64,000 nt of DNA from Megalonaias nervosa (GCA_016617855.1 JAECUM010000792.1:1-64000), one strand, 5' to 3'. Positions 37,150-50,965 are shown, counted from the first letter of the stretch. Made by a program: numbers and translations. The notes: generated from the letters alone by a model not told the origin.

Positions 37150-38650
37150 GGATATGCTCGACAACTTTTCTTATCAAATATGATTCCTAGAATTATATTG
37201 GCGTTGCAGAGCTCTGGCTACACTGGTGTTATGGCGGATACTATTCTTATTGAGCATTTAGTTATGCCGCTAATACGTGACAAGGATGGACTCACAATTA
37301 CAACCCCGTGGATTCAAAGCGGTACTTGTTCACTTTTTGGATAGCAGAGACACCATCTATAAATGATGCAATTGCCAACTAAACTGAAAAAGCCTTGAAA
37401 TATATTGCAATGTAAGTCCAAGATGGACTCTTGAGAAATGTACACAAGTCGAGTCTAATGTTTACCCTTGCCAACAGTGTCGAGAATCGAGTTATATTCC
37501 AACGCCAAAAGTATATTCCGCAACGGACAGCGATAAACATAAAAAATGGTGATGTTCGATGTTTTGAATGGGTACTGTTGTCTGCATATATCCTGCTAGT
37601 GATAATCAAGACCAGCCTAAAAATACGGGCAACACCTGGCTGAACTTAATTTTTCAATATAGAATCGGTGAAGTTTCGTGGATTGATCCTACACAAGGTG
37701 ACGTACAAAAACCTTATACTGATGCATCAACAACACTATTCACCCGTACTTCATTGAAGTTGATATTGAATGTCCTGAACACCTTAATCACGCTGATAAC
37801 GATTATCCTTTACCACCATATCCGTGTGCAATCGTGAATGACTCTGGGTGTAAATTTACTGAATATTCCAAGATTGTTCCATGACACAATATCAAACTCA
37901 GTTACGTAAAATACGAACGAAGTCTTCATTTGTACTTGGGATTGGGAATGCGGGTCAGTAAAGTTCCTCGAGCGCCTGGATTTCTACATGGTGCTTGGAC
38001 GACATTCATATGATATGGATTTGCACTCAATCGTCACGAACGCCTTTGAAATAGATTTGTTTAAATTCATGAACAATTCTGTATATGGGGAAAACAATGG
38101 AGAATATTCGAATGCGAATTCGAGTCAACCTCGTTCGTGATAGTAATTAATAGAAATGTCGATGACTTATGTCGGACTCGGCATTTGAATCCCGGAAGAT
38201 CCTTGATTTTGGTCTTATTGTTGTTCATAGGAAAAATGCAAGGCTGAAATTGGCAAAACTAGTTTATGTTGGCTGATACATATAACCGCATAAAACGTTT
38301 ATTTCGATATCGTAAGCGTGCTCGCGAATGAACATGTTAACAGTTATATCGTGTACAACACCAGTTGCTTACCGATGCCATTTATAAGGTTACTGGCAAA
38401 TTCAATGATGATTTCTGGCGTGTACCAATCGAATAATATGTGGGACTTCGACCATAGAATGTATTGGATTGTGGTGGGAACCACCGCCGGAACTTGACGT
38501 TCCGGAACCGAGAACATTAAAAAGGGAAAAGGTGTTCCATGGGTTATTGTGCCAAAGGATCTCAGACATGATATGTATGTGGAATGCCGTCGAATGGGAC
38601 GTGAATTCGCACACACAGCAAATCTGATACGGTCAAAGAAGCATCACGTG
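37150..38650 (+). pseudogene. Polinton DNA polymerase B remnant
   Basis: Multiple-frame remnant. Near 37,760 it reads DIECPEHLNHADNDYPLPPY, a pre-motif-B block of Polinton polymerases. Near 38,054 it reads DLFKFMNNSVYGENNGEYS, the motif B region (K...N...YG). Near 38,365 it reads TDAIYKVTGKFNDDFW, downstream of the catalytic motif C position. There are many stops. It is not the decayed copy at 16.2-17.5 kb, which ends before the palm, and its composition differs from the polymerase of the 16-kb provirus. Confidence 0.75.
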
Positions 38651-39354
38651 GGTGTATTCCGATGCACTAAAGATAGTTTGTCACCGCCTAGTACCAAGTG
38701 ATGGGTAAGCAGATTGATACGACACTCGACAAATTTGGCAAAACGTATCATGGTTTAAGATGTAGGAGCCTCACCCCACCCCCCATCCCATGCCAGCCCA
38801 CCCTTGAAGCAACAGAAACAAATGCGACATGTTTATTTTCTTGTAAAATGTATAATCAAGCTATTAGATACACCGGTCTTTCTTTCTGTGTTATGATCAT
38901 TGTGTAGTTGAATAAACCTCCTATGGAAATTGTCAAATATACCTAGTTTCTGACCCAGTCTTTTCAGTAGTGAGTGTGTCAAAACCCAGCTGTTGCGGAT
39001 TTCCGTATTAATTGGTAAGCAAACAACACTGACCCGCAAAAAAATAGTGTCCATCAGTTATGCCTTTGAAGAAAAAAAAAAATACTTGTAAATGCTAGGC
39101 CGATTACTGCATCATATTAAACGCTAAATGAGAATAGCAGACAAAGCGTAGTGTTGGCTTCTTATCTCTACAACGGTGCCATCATCAAATCTTGTGTTCC
39201 AGCTTTCGACTGAAATTGGTTGACCCACAGATGTCGCCAATAATCATCAAGTAATTGTACGTATGTGAAAAAATGGGCGTGTTGCTCAGTTCGAGGGAGA
39301 AATTACATGGCTCGTAATATGATGAAGCGTCGATATTTAACTCGTTTGGGCACT
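38651..39354. other. Host or element debris, no gene seen
   Basis: Short frames only; a poly-A stretch at about 39,071. No motif recognised. Confidence 0.5.
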
Positions 39355-40670
39355 CAACGATGTTAAGGACCAATGTCTTTCAAGATTCAGCACATTATCT
39401 CGTTTTGGCAATCAACGATGTTAAGGAACAATATCTTTCAAGATTCAGCATATTATCTCGCTTTTGACACTCAACGATGTTAAGGAACAATATCTTTCAA
39501 GATTCAGTGTATTATCTCGTTTTGGCTATCAACGATATTTAGGACCAATATCTTTGAAGACTGAGTATATTAATTCATTTTGGCACTCAACGATGTTAAG
39601 GACCAATATCTTTCAAGATTCAGTAAATTATCTCGTTTTGGTAATCAACGATATTTAAGACCAATATCTTTCAAGATTCAATATATTATCTCGTTTTGGC
39701 AATCAACGATGTTAAGGAACAATATCTTTGAAGATTCAGTATATTATCTCGTTTTGGCACTCAACGATGTTAAGGAACAATATCTTTCAAGATTCAGTAT
39801 ATTATCTCGTTTTGGCAATCAACGATGTTAGGGACCAATATCTTTGAAGATCCAGTATATTATCTCGTTTTGGCAATCAACGATATTTAGGACCAATATC
39901 TTTCAAGATTCAGTATATTATCTCGTTTTGGCAATCAACGATATTTAGGACCAATATCTTTCAAGATTCAGTATATTATCTCGTTTTGGCAATCAACGAT
40001 GTTAAGGAACAATATCTTTGAAGATTCAGTATATTATCTCGCTTTGGCACTCAACGATGTTAAGGAACAATATCTTTCAAGATTCTGTATATTATCTCGT
40101 TTTGGCAATCAACGATGTTAAGGAACAATATCTTTCAAGATTCAGTGTATTATCTCGTTTTGGCAATCAACGATATTTAGGACCAATATCTTTGAAGACT
40201 GAGTATATTAATTCATTTTGGCACTCAACGATGTTAAGGACCAATATCTTTCCAGATTCAGTAAATTATCTCGTTTTGGCAATCAACGATATTTAAGACC
40301 AATATCTTTCAAGATTCAATATATTATCTCGTTTTGGCAATCAACGATGTTAAGGAACAATATCTTTGAAGATTCAGTATATTATCTCGTTTTGGCACTC
40401 AACGATGTTAAGGAACAATATCTTTCAAGATTCTGTATATTATCTCGTTTTGGCAATCAACGATGTTAAGGAACAATATCTTTCAAGATTCAGTATATTA
40501 TCTCGTTTTGGCACTCATCGATGTTAAGGACCAATATCTTTCAAGATTCAGTATATTATCTCATTTTGGCACTCAACGATGCTTAGGACCAGTATATATT
40601 TCAAGATTCAGTATATTATCTCATTTTGGCACTCATCGATGTTAAGGACCAATATCATTCAAGAGTCAGT
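39355..40670. repeat. Minisatellite, 58-bp unit, about 22 copies
   Basis: Unit: TCTCGTTTTGGCAATCAACG, ATGTTAAGGAACAATATCTT, TCAAGATTCAGTATATTA. A block of several units (39,490-39,800) recurs almost exactly at 40,110-40,440, a higher-order duplication. Repeat-derived frames of 60-90 codons are not genes. Confidence 0.95.
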
Positions 40671-41439
40671 ATTATTTAGATGAATTGTCATGTACGACTT
40701 TTTACAAGTAAGGGAGGCATTGGGACTTTAAGTTACGGTCAGTTTAAAGGGACTTTCCATTAATCTGTACAGCATAAATCTGATCTAAGACAGCTTTAAA
40801 ACAATATGGAATAACACAATCCCTACCTGTTGTTGTCATTTAACATTTTTTAGGCGACAAGAGTGGTATAATCGGTTGTTCCATAAATTATAACGAATCA
40901 CCCAGAAGCAACTTATCTCATTCCAAATGGTTGTTATGGTCAAGTGATTCAATCATCTGTGAGTTTGTCACGTGATTGTCATGTGATGAATATCTTGTCA
41001 TGTGCCTATTATCATAGTTTACCACGTCCAATTAAGAACTGTCATTGATTAATTGATGATGTTCAAGCAATATTTTCTATTACTAAATAAATACTGAAAT
41101 GGCAATTCAGCTGCCATAAAAGAAAGATTTTAAAAGAAATATGAAGTTAAACAATTTTGAACAGTTAAACAATCCATTATTCATTTATCCATCCATGTTT
41201 TCACTACTATGTCAAATTTGTTCAGGCTTTTATTGGTATGACTGGTATATGGTTCTCCTTTTATCTAACCATTTTCATTGACATAAGGGTTGAACTAATG
41301 AAGTATAATATTGTATCAGTTTAACCCATAATGCCGAGCAGAAAATTACCCATAACGACTGGAAAAAAGATCTAATTTGTATATAGCTGGAGCTGGGAAA
41401 CAAATTTTAATTTAGAGTGGCATATAATCTGTCTGTAAC
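40671..41439. other. Spacer between minisatellites
   Basis: Single-copy AT-rich DNA; nothing recognised. Confidence 0.55.
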
Positions 41440-42545
41440 AATGGTAGACAAATGGAAAAGATTTTAATTTAAAGTAGCACAGACCTTAAATGGATGTAAG
41501 ATCAACAGACAGGTCTAACAGAGGAACAGATTTTTAATTTGGGAAACACCAGGCCCTGACTGGCTTTAAGATTTATAGACAGATGGAACAGAGGAACAGA
41601 TTTTTAATTTGGGAAACACCAGACCCTGACAGGCTTTAAGATTTCTAGACAGATGGAACAGAGGAACAGATTCACCAGATTCCTGACTAGCTGTAAGATC
41701 TATACACAAAGCTAATTTTACTTCAGAGTAGCAGAGTCCCTGACTGGCTGTATGATCTGCAAGTAGAGGAACAGACTTGGATTTAAAGTAGAAAGACCCT
41801 AATTGGCCATATGATCTGCAAGTAGAGGAACAGACTTGGATTTGGAGTACAAAGACCCTGATTGGCCATAAGATCTGCAAGTAGAGGAACATACTTGGAT
41901 TTAGAGTACAAAGACCCTGATTGGCCATAAGATCTGCAAGTAGAGGAACAGACTTGGATTTAGAGTACAAAGACCCTGATTGGCCATAAGATCTGCAAGT
42001 AGAGGAACATACTTGGATTTAGAGTACAAAGACCCTGATTGGCCATATGATCTGCAAGTAGAGGAACAGACTTGGATTTGGAGTACAAAGACCCTGATTG
42101 GCTATAAGATCTGCAAGAAGAGGAACAGACTTGGATTTGGAGTACAAAGACAATGATTGGCCATAGAGATCTGCAAGTAGCAGAACAGACATGGATTTAG
42201 AGTACAAAGACCCTGATTGGCTATAAGATCTGCAAGCAGCAGAACAGACTTGGATTTGCAGTACAAAGACCCTGATTGGCTATAAGATCTGCAAGTAGCA
42301 GAACAGACTTGGATTTGGAGTACAAAGACCCCGATTGGCTATAAGATCTGCAAGTAGCAGAACAGACTTGGATTTGGAGTACAAAGACCCTGATTGGCTA
42401 TAAGATCTGCAAGTAGCAGAACAGACTTGGATTTGGAGTACAAAGACCGTGATTGGCCATAAGATCTGCAAGTAGCAGAACAGACTTGGATTTGGAGTAC
42501 AAAGTACAAAACCCTAATTGGCCATAAGATCTGCAAACAGATGAA
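41440..42545. repeat. Minisatellite, 59-bp unit
   Basis: From 41,730: AGATCTGCAAGTAGAGGAAC, AGACTTGGATTTGGAGTACA, AAGACCCTGATTGGCCATA, about 14 copies. 41,440-41,730 holds longer, diverged relatives sharing the AGATTT-AACAGAGGAACAG block. Confidence 0.93.
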
Positions 42546-43189
42546 GCAGAGGAACATATTTAATTTACAAAAAGGCTGTAAAGCAAAAATGCTGTTTTAT
42601 TCATATTTTACTTACAATTACAGTTATATAATCCTTAAAAGTTTTACCAAATGCAAAATGAAAGTACTAGGATTCAAAAATACTCAGGAAAGCTTCACAT
42701 CCGTAATAAAAGAAAAAGCATGAAGAAAAAAAAGAACATTGGATCAAATTATAATCATATAAAGATGCCAGCTACTTCATAATATAGAATACATTTTAAA
42801 GTGATGAATGATTTTATTAATTAAAATATTCACATCTGAACTGTGTAATAGACCTTCTTTAACCATCATGCTGTATTCTTAGGCAAACCCTAATTATAAA
42901 ATTCTTCTTGTAACACATTTCTTTAATGTAGAAATTATTCAGATGTGAGAACACAAATCAAATCTGATAAAAGGTCTTGACACAAGTCAAGCTTGAATAC
43001 AATTCCACTTTGTCAGCCATATGAAAATCGTCTCCTTTATCGATACTATGTTGTTGATCAAAACTTACTGTAATTTGGTTTAAGTGTGAAATGATGCATG
43101 TAGCATTGAATAATATTTCTTTAACATATTAAAAAATAATAACCCAATAAGTACAATTTCTGTTAAAATTTTCACATAAAACCTTTGCA
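42546..43189. other. Spacer between minisatellites
   Basis: Single-copy AT-rich sequence; no gene seen. Confidence 0.55.
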
Positions 43190-44285
43190 TAAAACCTAGT
43201 TAGTACTTGAATACCTTATTAAGTGTAAAACCTAGTTAGTACTTGAATACCCTTTTAAGTGTAAAAGCTAGTTAGTACTCAAATACCCTATTAAGTGTAA
43301 AACCTAGTCAGTACTCGAATATCCTACTAAGTGTAAAACCTAGTTAGTACTTGAATATCCTATTAAGTGTGAAACCTAGTTAGTACTCAAATACCCTATT
43401 AAGTGTAAAACCTAGTTAGTACTTGAATATCCTATTAAGTGTGAAACCTAGTTAGTACTCAAATACCCTATTAAGTGTAAAACCTAGTTAGTACTTGAAT
43501 ATCCTATTAAGTGTGAAACCTAGTTAGTACACAAATACCCTATTAAGTGTAAAAGCTAGTTAGTACTCAGATAACCTATTAAGTGTAAAACCTATTTAGT
43601 ACTTGAATACCCTATTAAGTGTAAAACCTAGTTAGTACTTGAATACCCTATTAAGTGTAAAACCTAGTTAGTACTTGAATATCCTATTAAGTGTGAAACC
43701 TAGTTAGTACTTGAATAACCTATTAAGTGTAAAACCTATTTAGAACTTGAATACCCTATTAAGTGTAAAACCTATTTAGTACTTGAATACCCTATTAAGT
43801 GTAAAACCTATTTAGTACTTAAATACCCTATTAAGTGTAAAACCTATTTAGTACTTGAATACACTAATAAGTGTAAAACCTAGTTAGTACTTGAATATCC
43901 TATTAAGTGTCAAACCTATTTAGTACTCAAACCTATATAGTAACTGAATACCCTATTAAGTGTAAAACCTATTTAGTACTTGAATACACTAATAAGTGTA
44001 AAACCTAGTTAGTACTTGAATACACTAATAAGTGTAAAACCTAGTTAGTACTTGAATATCCTATTAAGTGCAAAACCTAATTAGTACTTAGATATCCTAT
44101 TAAGTGTGAAACCTAGTTAGTACTCAAATACCCTATTAAGTGTAAAACCTAGTTAGTACTTGAATATCCTATTAAGTGTGAAACCTAGTTAGTACTTAAA
44201 TATCCTATTAAGTGTGAAACCTAGTTAGTACTCAAATACCCTATTAAGTGTAAAACCTATATAGTAATTGAATACCCTATTAAGT
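43190..44285. repeat. Minisatellite, 36-bp unit, about 30 copies
   Basis: Unit: AAGTGTAAAACCTAGTTAGT, ACTTGAATACCCTATT. The variant units (TTGAATATCC with GTGAAACC, CTCAAATACCC with GTAAAACC) alternate in places, giving a 72-bp higher-order pattern around 43,330-43,540. Confidence 0.95.
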
Positions 44286-44765
44286 GGTATTGGTGAACAT
44301 ATTTATGCAATTTTAAATTTTACAAATCAGTGAAACATTTTCTTTAAAATTTCAAATGGCATCTTTTTTCTGTCATCATTATTAAACCAAGAATCTAACT
44401 GATACAATAGATAATTACAGTACAAAGGCAACAATTATTTTACCAATGGTAATTACAGTACAAAATAAACAATTATTTTACCACTGGTAATTACAGTACA
44501 AAGTCAAGAAATCTTTTACAAATGGCAAGGGGATTGACAACACACGCATTTAATGCTAGAATTCTTCTCTATGATACATAAGCATCACAAGCTTATATAT
44601 AATAATGCTAGGAGATATATATATTTGTTTAATTATCCTACATTAACATAAAGAAGTCATAAATACGTGTAATTTATTGTATTTACAATAATTTCTATGT
44701 ACAATGTTTTGGTATAATATCATACATGGCAGATCTTCAAATCACAGTCTGCCTCACACTAAGAT
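44286..44765. other. Spacer with three short repeats
   Basis: ATTACAGTACAAAGGCAACAATTATTTTACC-like units of about 47 bp occur three times at 44,414-44,520. Otherwise single-copy. Confidence 0.5.
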
Positions 44766-45360
44766 TATAGCAAACACACAGGTATTAAGAGATCAAATTT
44801 GGTTATTCCTGACATGAAGGAAATACACAGGTATTTAACAGATCAAATTTGATTATTCATGGCATGATGTAAATACACAGGTATTAAGAGAACAAATTTG
44901 GTTATTCATGGCATGATGTAAATACACAGGTATTAAGAGAACAAATTTGGTTATTCATGGCATGAAGGAAATACACAAGTATTAAGAGAACAAATTTGGT
45001 TATTCCTGGCATGAAGTAAAACACACAGGTATTAAGAGAACAAATTTGGTTATTCCTGACATGAAGGAAATACACAGGTATTAAGAGATCAAATTTGGTT
45101 ATTCATGGTATGATGTAAATACACAGGTATGAAGAGAACAAATTTAGTTATTCCTGGCATGAAGGAAATACACAGGTATTAAGAGAACAAATTTGGCTAT
45201 TCATGGCATGAAGGAAATACACAGGTATTAAGAGAACAAATTTGGTTATTCCTGGCATGAAGTAAAACACACAGGTATTAAGAGAACAAATCTGGTTACT
45301 CCTGGCATGAAGGAAATGCACAGGTATTAGGAGAACAAATTTGGTTATTCATGGCAGATG
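44766..45360. repeat. Minisatellite, 49-bp unit, about 12 copies
   Basis: Unit: CACAGGTATTAAGAGAACAA, ATTTGGTTATTCCTGGCATG, AAGGAAATA. Confidence 0.93.
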
Positions 45361-45554
45361 GAAAAGTCTCAAAACTTGCCTAACTTATACATATGCCTAG
45401 CATAGAGCAGAGAATACAAATCAGGGTTTTATTAAACAATGGGAAATTGTTTAATGTAAAGTTATTTCAAGAATGCTAAAAATTTCATAAATAAAACAAA
45501 TGAAAATAATATACAGAGTTAAAATACATGTGATGACATTTGAGGATGATGTGG

Positions 45555-45785
45555 AAATATTAGCAATGAGCTCTTGTAAATGTATGACTATTTACCTATT
45601 AGCAATGAAATCTTGTAAAGGGATGACTGTATGTATCTGTTAGCAATGAGCTCTTGTGAATGTATGACTCTATTTACCTGTTAGCAATGAGCTCTTGTAA
45701 AGGGATGACTGTGTGTATCTGTTAGCAATAAGCTCTTGTTAATGTATGATTCTATTTACCTGTTAGCATGGAGCTCTAGCAATTA
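45555..45785. repeat. Short tandem repeat, about 42-48-bp units
   Basis: GTTAGCAATGAGCTCTTGTA plus either AAGGGATGACTGTGTGTATCT or ATGTATGACTCTATTTACCT, alternating, five units. Confidence 0.8.
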
Positions 45786-45904
45786 CTTAGTAATATCATT
45801 AATGAAATATCTCCATAAGAAGATGACCAAACCTGTATGGCCATCCACTTTTATGACCAAACCTACTAGGCCATCCACTTTTATGACTCCCATGTACAGT
45901 GTAA

Positions 45905-46745
45905 TAGGGATGAAGATTTGTAATACAGTCTGAAGAGATGGAGAACTTTACAAAACTTAATAGTCTGAAGTGATGGAGTACTGTATAGAACTTAATACAG
46001 TCTGAAGTGATGGTACAGAACTTAATACAGTCTGAAGTGATGGAGTACTGTACAGAACTTAATACAGTCTGAAGTGATGGTACATAACTTAATACAGTCT
46101 GAAGTGATGGAGTGCTGTACATAACTTAATACAGTCTGAAGTGATGGAGTACTGTACAGAACTTAATACAGACTGAAATGATGGAGCACTGTACAGAACT
46201 TAATAGTCTGAAGTGATGGTACAGAACTTAAAACAGTCTGAAGTGATGGAGTACTGTACAGAAATTAATACAGTCTTAAGTGATGAAGTACTGTACAGAA
46301 CTTAATACAGACTAAAATGATGGAGTACTGTACAGAACTTAATAGTCTGAAGTGATGGAGTACTGAACTTAATACAGTCTGAAGTGATGGTACAGAACTT
46401 AATACAGACTGAAATGATGGAGTACTGTACAGAACGTAATACAGTCGTAAGCAATGGAGTACTGTACAGAACCTAATACAGTCTGAAGTGATGGAGCACT
46501 GTACAAAACTTAAAATAGCCTGACCTATTAAGTACTCTACAGAATTTAATACAGTCACACCTATGAAGTACATTTACAGAACTTAATACAATTTAACCTG
46601 CAGAGTCCTGTAATTAACTTAATACAGTCTGAAGTGATGGAGTATTGTCAAGAACTTAATACAGTCTGAAGTGATGGAGTACTGTCAAGAACTTAATACA
46701 GTCTGAAGTGATGGAGTATTGTCAAGAACTTAATACAGTTTGACT
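45905..46745. repeat. Minisatellite, 37-bp unit
   Basis: Unit: GTCTGAAGTGATGGAGTACT, GTACAGAACTTAATACA, about 22 copies with partial-deletion variants. Confidence 0.93.
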
Positions 46746-47589
46746 TATGCTTCACAAGCAAACTTGGACATAGCTTTCTGAAGTAAATATTTCTGAATGT
46801 CCATAGTTCTAATAATGAAGAACAGTGTATTTTTGTATCTTTTTAATGGATTTAGCCATGATAGATCAGAAGAGACTAATGACAAGCACAAGGTCTGGAT
46901 TAAATAATTATATATCAAGGATTCGTTAGGATGAAAACAATGACTAGATTTAGAGCAAACATTGATCTGGAACAAGTCATGCAAGACTAATACCCTGATA
47001 ACAGTCATAACTGAGTGAACAAAAATATTACCACATAATCGTTCTTGTTCATGATGATGAAAATTATGGATAATGGATTATGTGATTTATACTTCATGAT
47101 TATACCATGCTAGAATAGTTATTTAAACAGATTTCAAATTTCTTTCATTTCAGAATGATCACAATGATTATACATCCACACCCACCCCACCATATCAATT
47201 AGAGCTGTAAAACACTTATCAATATTTTCAACAACACATGAAAAACAGTTGAAACATGAAAATAGGAACAGGATAAAGTAATCTTCAATTTGTATTATAT
47301 ATGAACAAAGGATAAGTCAAGCAAATAAAAACGGGGTAAAGTGAACTTAAATTTCCATTTCACATGAATAAAGGATAAAACAGGATAAAGGGAACTCCAT
47401 TTTGAATTGAACATCAAAAGAAGGATAAGACATAATAATAGAAACAGGGTAAAGTTAACTCCAATGTCCATTAAAAATGACAGAAAAGGATAAGAGACGA
47501 AAATAGGAACTTGGTATAATGAATTCTAATTTGTATTAAGCTCAAAGGTTCCATGGATTTCTGTCTCTTATCTGACACTGGTATCATTA
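46746..47589. other. Spacer, partly repetitive
   Basis: 46,746-47,230 is single-copy. 47,240-47,500 has four imperfect units around AAGGATAA-GACA...ACAGGGTAAAGT. No gene seen. Confidence 0.5.
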
Positions 47590-48215
47590 TGACATATCTC
47601 TTAGTGTATGAAGGTGAAATAGGAAATACCAGCTGTGTGTGTAAGAAGTTAAGACAGGAAATACAAGTTCTGTGTATATGAAGGTGAGACAGCAAATACT
47701 AGCTCTGTGTGTGTGAAGGTGAGATAGGAAATACCAGCTGTGTGAATGAAGGTGAGATAGGAAATACCAGCTCTGTATGTATGAAGTCAAGACAGGAAAT
47801 ACAAGTTCTGTGTGTATGAAGGTGAGACAGTAAATATCAAACTCTCTGTGTATGACGGTAAGATAGGATATACTAGATCTGTGTGTATGATCGTGAATCA
47901 GCAAATACTAGCTGTGTGTATGAAGGTATGACAGAAAATTCTAGCTCTGTATGTATGAAGGTGAGACAGCAAATACTAGCGTAAGACTGTATGAAGGTGA
48001 GACAGGAAATACTAGATATGTGTGCATCAATGTGAGACAGAAAATACTAGCTCTGTGTGTAAGAAGATGCAACAGCAAATACTAGCTCTCTGTGTAGGAA
48101 GGTGAGACAGCTAGTATTATGAATATGCAGTAGCAAATAACTATGTTAGCAAATAACTAAAGGTGAGATGGGAAATACTAGCTGTGTGTATAATTGTGAC
48201 ACAGCAAATACTAGG
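47590..48215. repeat. Minisatellite, 35-bp unit
   Basis: Unit: TCTGTGTGTATGAAGGTGAG, ACAGGAAATACTAGC, about 17 copies. Confidence 0.92.
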
Positions 48216-48399
48216 AAAATTTCAGATAAATACAGCCACTGGTATACAATGTACATGACAAACATTCTAACATTACAGCTGCTGTCACCCTGGCATTACT
48301 AATAGTGATCTCTGTGTCTAACAGCTGCATGTTAAAAGAGTATTTATTAAAAATAATTCTTTTCTCAATGGTAAAGCTATTTAATATAATTAGTATAAA

Positions 48400-48610
48400 T
48401 AATATCAACCCAAATAAAGAGGGGTCAACAGTATAATTACTGTCAGCTCAAATGAAGGGGGTTGGTATATAATTAATATAATTACTATCAGCCCAGAAGA
48501 AGAGAGCTTGGTATATAATTAGTATAATTACAAGCAGTCCAAGTTTAAGGGGTTGGTATTTAATTAATATAATTACTAGTACCGGTAGTCCAAATGTAGG
48601 GGTTTGTTAC
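48400..48610. repeat. Short tandem repeat, about 55-60-bp units
   Basis: GGGGTTGGTATATAATTAAT, then ATAATTACTATCAGCCCAAA, about four units. Confidence 0.75.
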
Positions 48611-48689
48611 TTCTGTACTTCTGTGTATGTACCTTCTCAGCAAGAATTCACCTATTCACAAAGTCTAGCCGTCCACCTATCAGGTAAAA

Positions 48690-49460
48690 ATTGCATTTTG
48701 ACTCCCCATCTTTGGTTAGTCAAGCAGTTGGACAGGAGCCTAGTTAGTCAAACAGTTGGACAGCCTAGTAAGTTATGACCTAGTTAGTGAAGCAGTTGGA
48801 CAGGAGCCAAGTTAGTCATGGCATAGTTAGACAAGCAGTTGGACAGAAGCCGAGTAAGTTATGACCTAGTTAGTAAAGCAGTTGGACAGGAGCCTATTTA
48901 GTCATGGTCTAGTTAGTTCAGCAATTGGACAGAAGCCTAATTAGTCTTGGCCTAGTTAGTCATGGCCTAGTTAGTCAAGCAGTAGGACAGAAGCCTAATT
49001 AGTCAATCAGGTGGACTGAAGCCTAGTTAGTCATGGTCTAGTTAGTTCAGCAATTGGACAGAAGCCTAATTAGTCTTGGCCTAGATAGTCATGGCCTAAT
49101 TAGTCAAGCAGTAGGACAGAAGCCTAATTAGTCTTGGCCTAGTCAGTCATGGCCTAGTTAGTCAAGCAGCAGGACAGAAGCCTAATTAGTCTTGGCCTAG
49201 TTAGTCATGGCTTAGTTAGTCAAGCAGTAGGACAGAAGCCTAATTATTCTTGACTTAGTTAGTCATGGCTTAGTTAGTCAAGTAGTAGGACAGAAGTTTA
49301 GTTCATCATGGCCTATTTGGTCAAGCAGTTGGACAGGAGCCTAGTTACTGATGGCCTAGTTAGTCAAGCAGTAGGACAGAAGCCTAGTTCATCATGGCCT
49401 ATTTGGTCACGCAGTTGGACAGGAGCCTATTTAGTCATGGCCTAGTTAGTCACCAAAGAG
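48690..49460. repeat. Minisatellite, about 58-bp composite unit
   Basis: TAGTCAAGCAGTAGGACAGA, AGCCTAATTAGTCTTGGCCT, AGTTAGTCATGGCCTAGT. The CTAGTTAGT core recurs within the unit, so the unit arose from a smaller repeat. Confidence 0.9.
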
Positions 49461-49735
49461 GCCTTTTACTATACAAGATTTCAAGTCATTTTGTATTCAA
49501 CATCTCTTGACCAGTTTTTGTCAAATTTTCACCACTTCACCACATAATTAAAAGCCGTGTATCAATCACCATAGGTTTTTTCTTCTTTTAAAGAGATAAG
49601 ACACAGATTAAAAAAAGTAATTGTAATTTATGGATGAAGCATTCTGAGCTTTTCTAAGAGGTCAAATCCAGAACATGTGATCATGTACAGACTTTAAGGT
49701 CTGTCCTGAAAATGAACATTCTTCCTACATGATGG
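49461..49735. other. Spacer
   Basis: Single-copy; nothing recognised. Confidence 0.5.
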
Positions 49736-49739
49736 GGTC

Positions 49740-49890
49740 AGTTCTGGCTTGTTTGGCATACACTATTAAGACAACCAGTTCTGGCTTGTTTGGCATACAC
49801 TATTAAGACAACCAGTTCTGGCCTGTTTGGTGTACACTATTAAGATGACCAGTTCTGGCCTGTTTGATGTACACTATTAAGACATCATCT
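49740..49890. repeat. Tandem repeat, about 37-bp unit, 4 copies
   Basis: CCAGTTCTGGCTTGTTTGGC, ATACACTATTAAGACAA. Confidence 0.85.
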
Positions 49891-49994
49891 GTACTCAAAC
49901 ATTAAGATTTCATGTTATGTTTGCATACAGTCTATATTTGTTGAAAAAAACCTTTTGTAAAGTACAGTATTCCCTCGTTTCATGGCAGCTCAGT

Positions 49995-50605
49995 ACATGT
50001 GATCCCCTTTATAAGACAGGTATAGTCCTGGTTGTCTTTTATAAGACAGACATAGTGATGAATCCCTTTGATAAGACAGGTATAGTCCTGGATCCCTTTT
50101 TTAGGACAGACATAGCGATGGATCCCTTTTTTAAGACCGATATAGTGATGGATCCCTTTTATAAGACAGACAAAGTCATGGATTCCTTTTATAAGATAGA
50201 CAAAGTCATGGATCCCTTTTATAAGATAGACATAGTCATGGATCCCTTTTATAAAACAGACATAGTCATGGATCCGTTTTATAAGACAGACAAAGTCATG
50301 GATTCCTTTTATAAGATAGACAAAGTCATGGATTCCTTTTATAAGATAGACATAGTCATGGATCCCTTTTATAGATAGACAAAGTCATGGATTCCTTTTA
50401 TAAGATAGACAAAGTCATGGATTCCTTTTTATAAGATAGACATAGTCATGGATTCCTTTTATAAGATAGACAAAGTCATGGATTCCTTTTATAAGATAGA
50501 CATAGTCATGGATCCCTTTTATAAGATAGACAAAGTCATGGATTCCTTTTATAAGACAGACATAGTCATGGATTCTTTTATGAGACAGGTATAGTTGTGG
50601 ATCCC
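49995..50605. repeat. Minisatellite, 30-bp unit, about 20 copies
   Basis: GACAAAGTCATGGATTCCTT, TTATAAGATA. As 30 is divisible by three it gives a 153-codon frame of decapeptides (DIVMDPFYKT) on the plus strand and another on the minus strand; neither has any other gene feature. Confidence 0.94.
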
Positions 50606-50754
50606 ATTTCACTATATAGTACTATTATGCACAAAATACCTCATATATAAAGTGATGACTTATAATATGGTCCACTTTCATGGCACTTATTAACTGTGAT
50701 TAATGGAGTATTTGGTCATGTATTTATTTACATAGTATTTGACTGTGACTGATC

Positions 50755-50965
50755 AAAGTAGAATTGTGATATACATGGCTTGCTCTTAAAATGGTGGTCA
50801 TACATGGCTTGCCATTAGAATGGTGATTATGCATGGTTTGCTGTAAGAATGGTGACCATACATGGCTTGCTGTAAGAAATGTGATCATACATGGTTTACT
50901 GTAAGAATGGTGATTATACACTGTTTTCTGTAAAAATGGTGTTCTTACATGGCTTGCTGTGTATA
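50755..50965. repeat. Tandem repeat, about 29-bp unit, 7 copies
   Basis: CATGGCTTGCTGTAAGAATG, GTGATCATA. Confidence 0.88.

Noticed and set aside
43190..44285. 36-bp repeats resembling a CRISPR array
   Set aside because: The units are contiguous with no unique spacers, the setting is eukaryotic and there are no cas genes. It is a minisatellite.
49917..50378. 153-codon frame of decapeptide repeats (DIVMDPFYKT)
   Set aside because: It is the 30-bp minisatellite read in a frame divisible by three; the opposite strand gives an equally long frame. No promoter, splice or non-repeat domain supports a gene.
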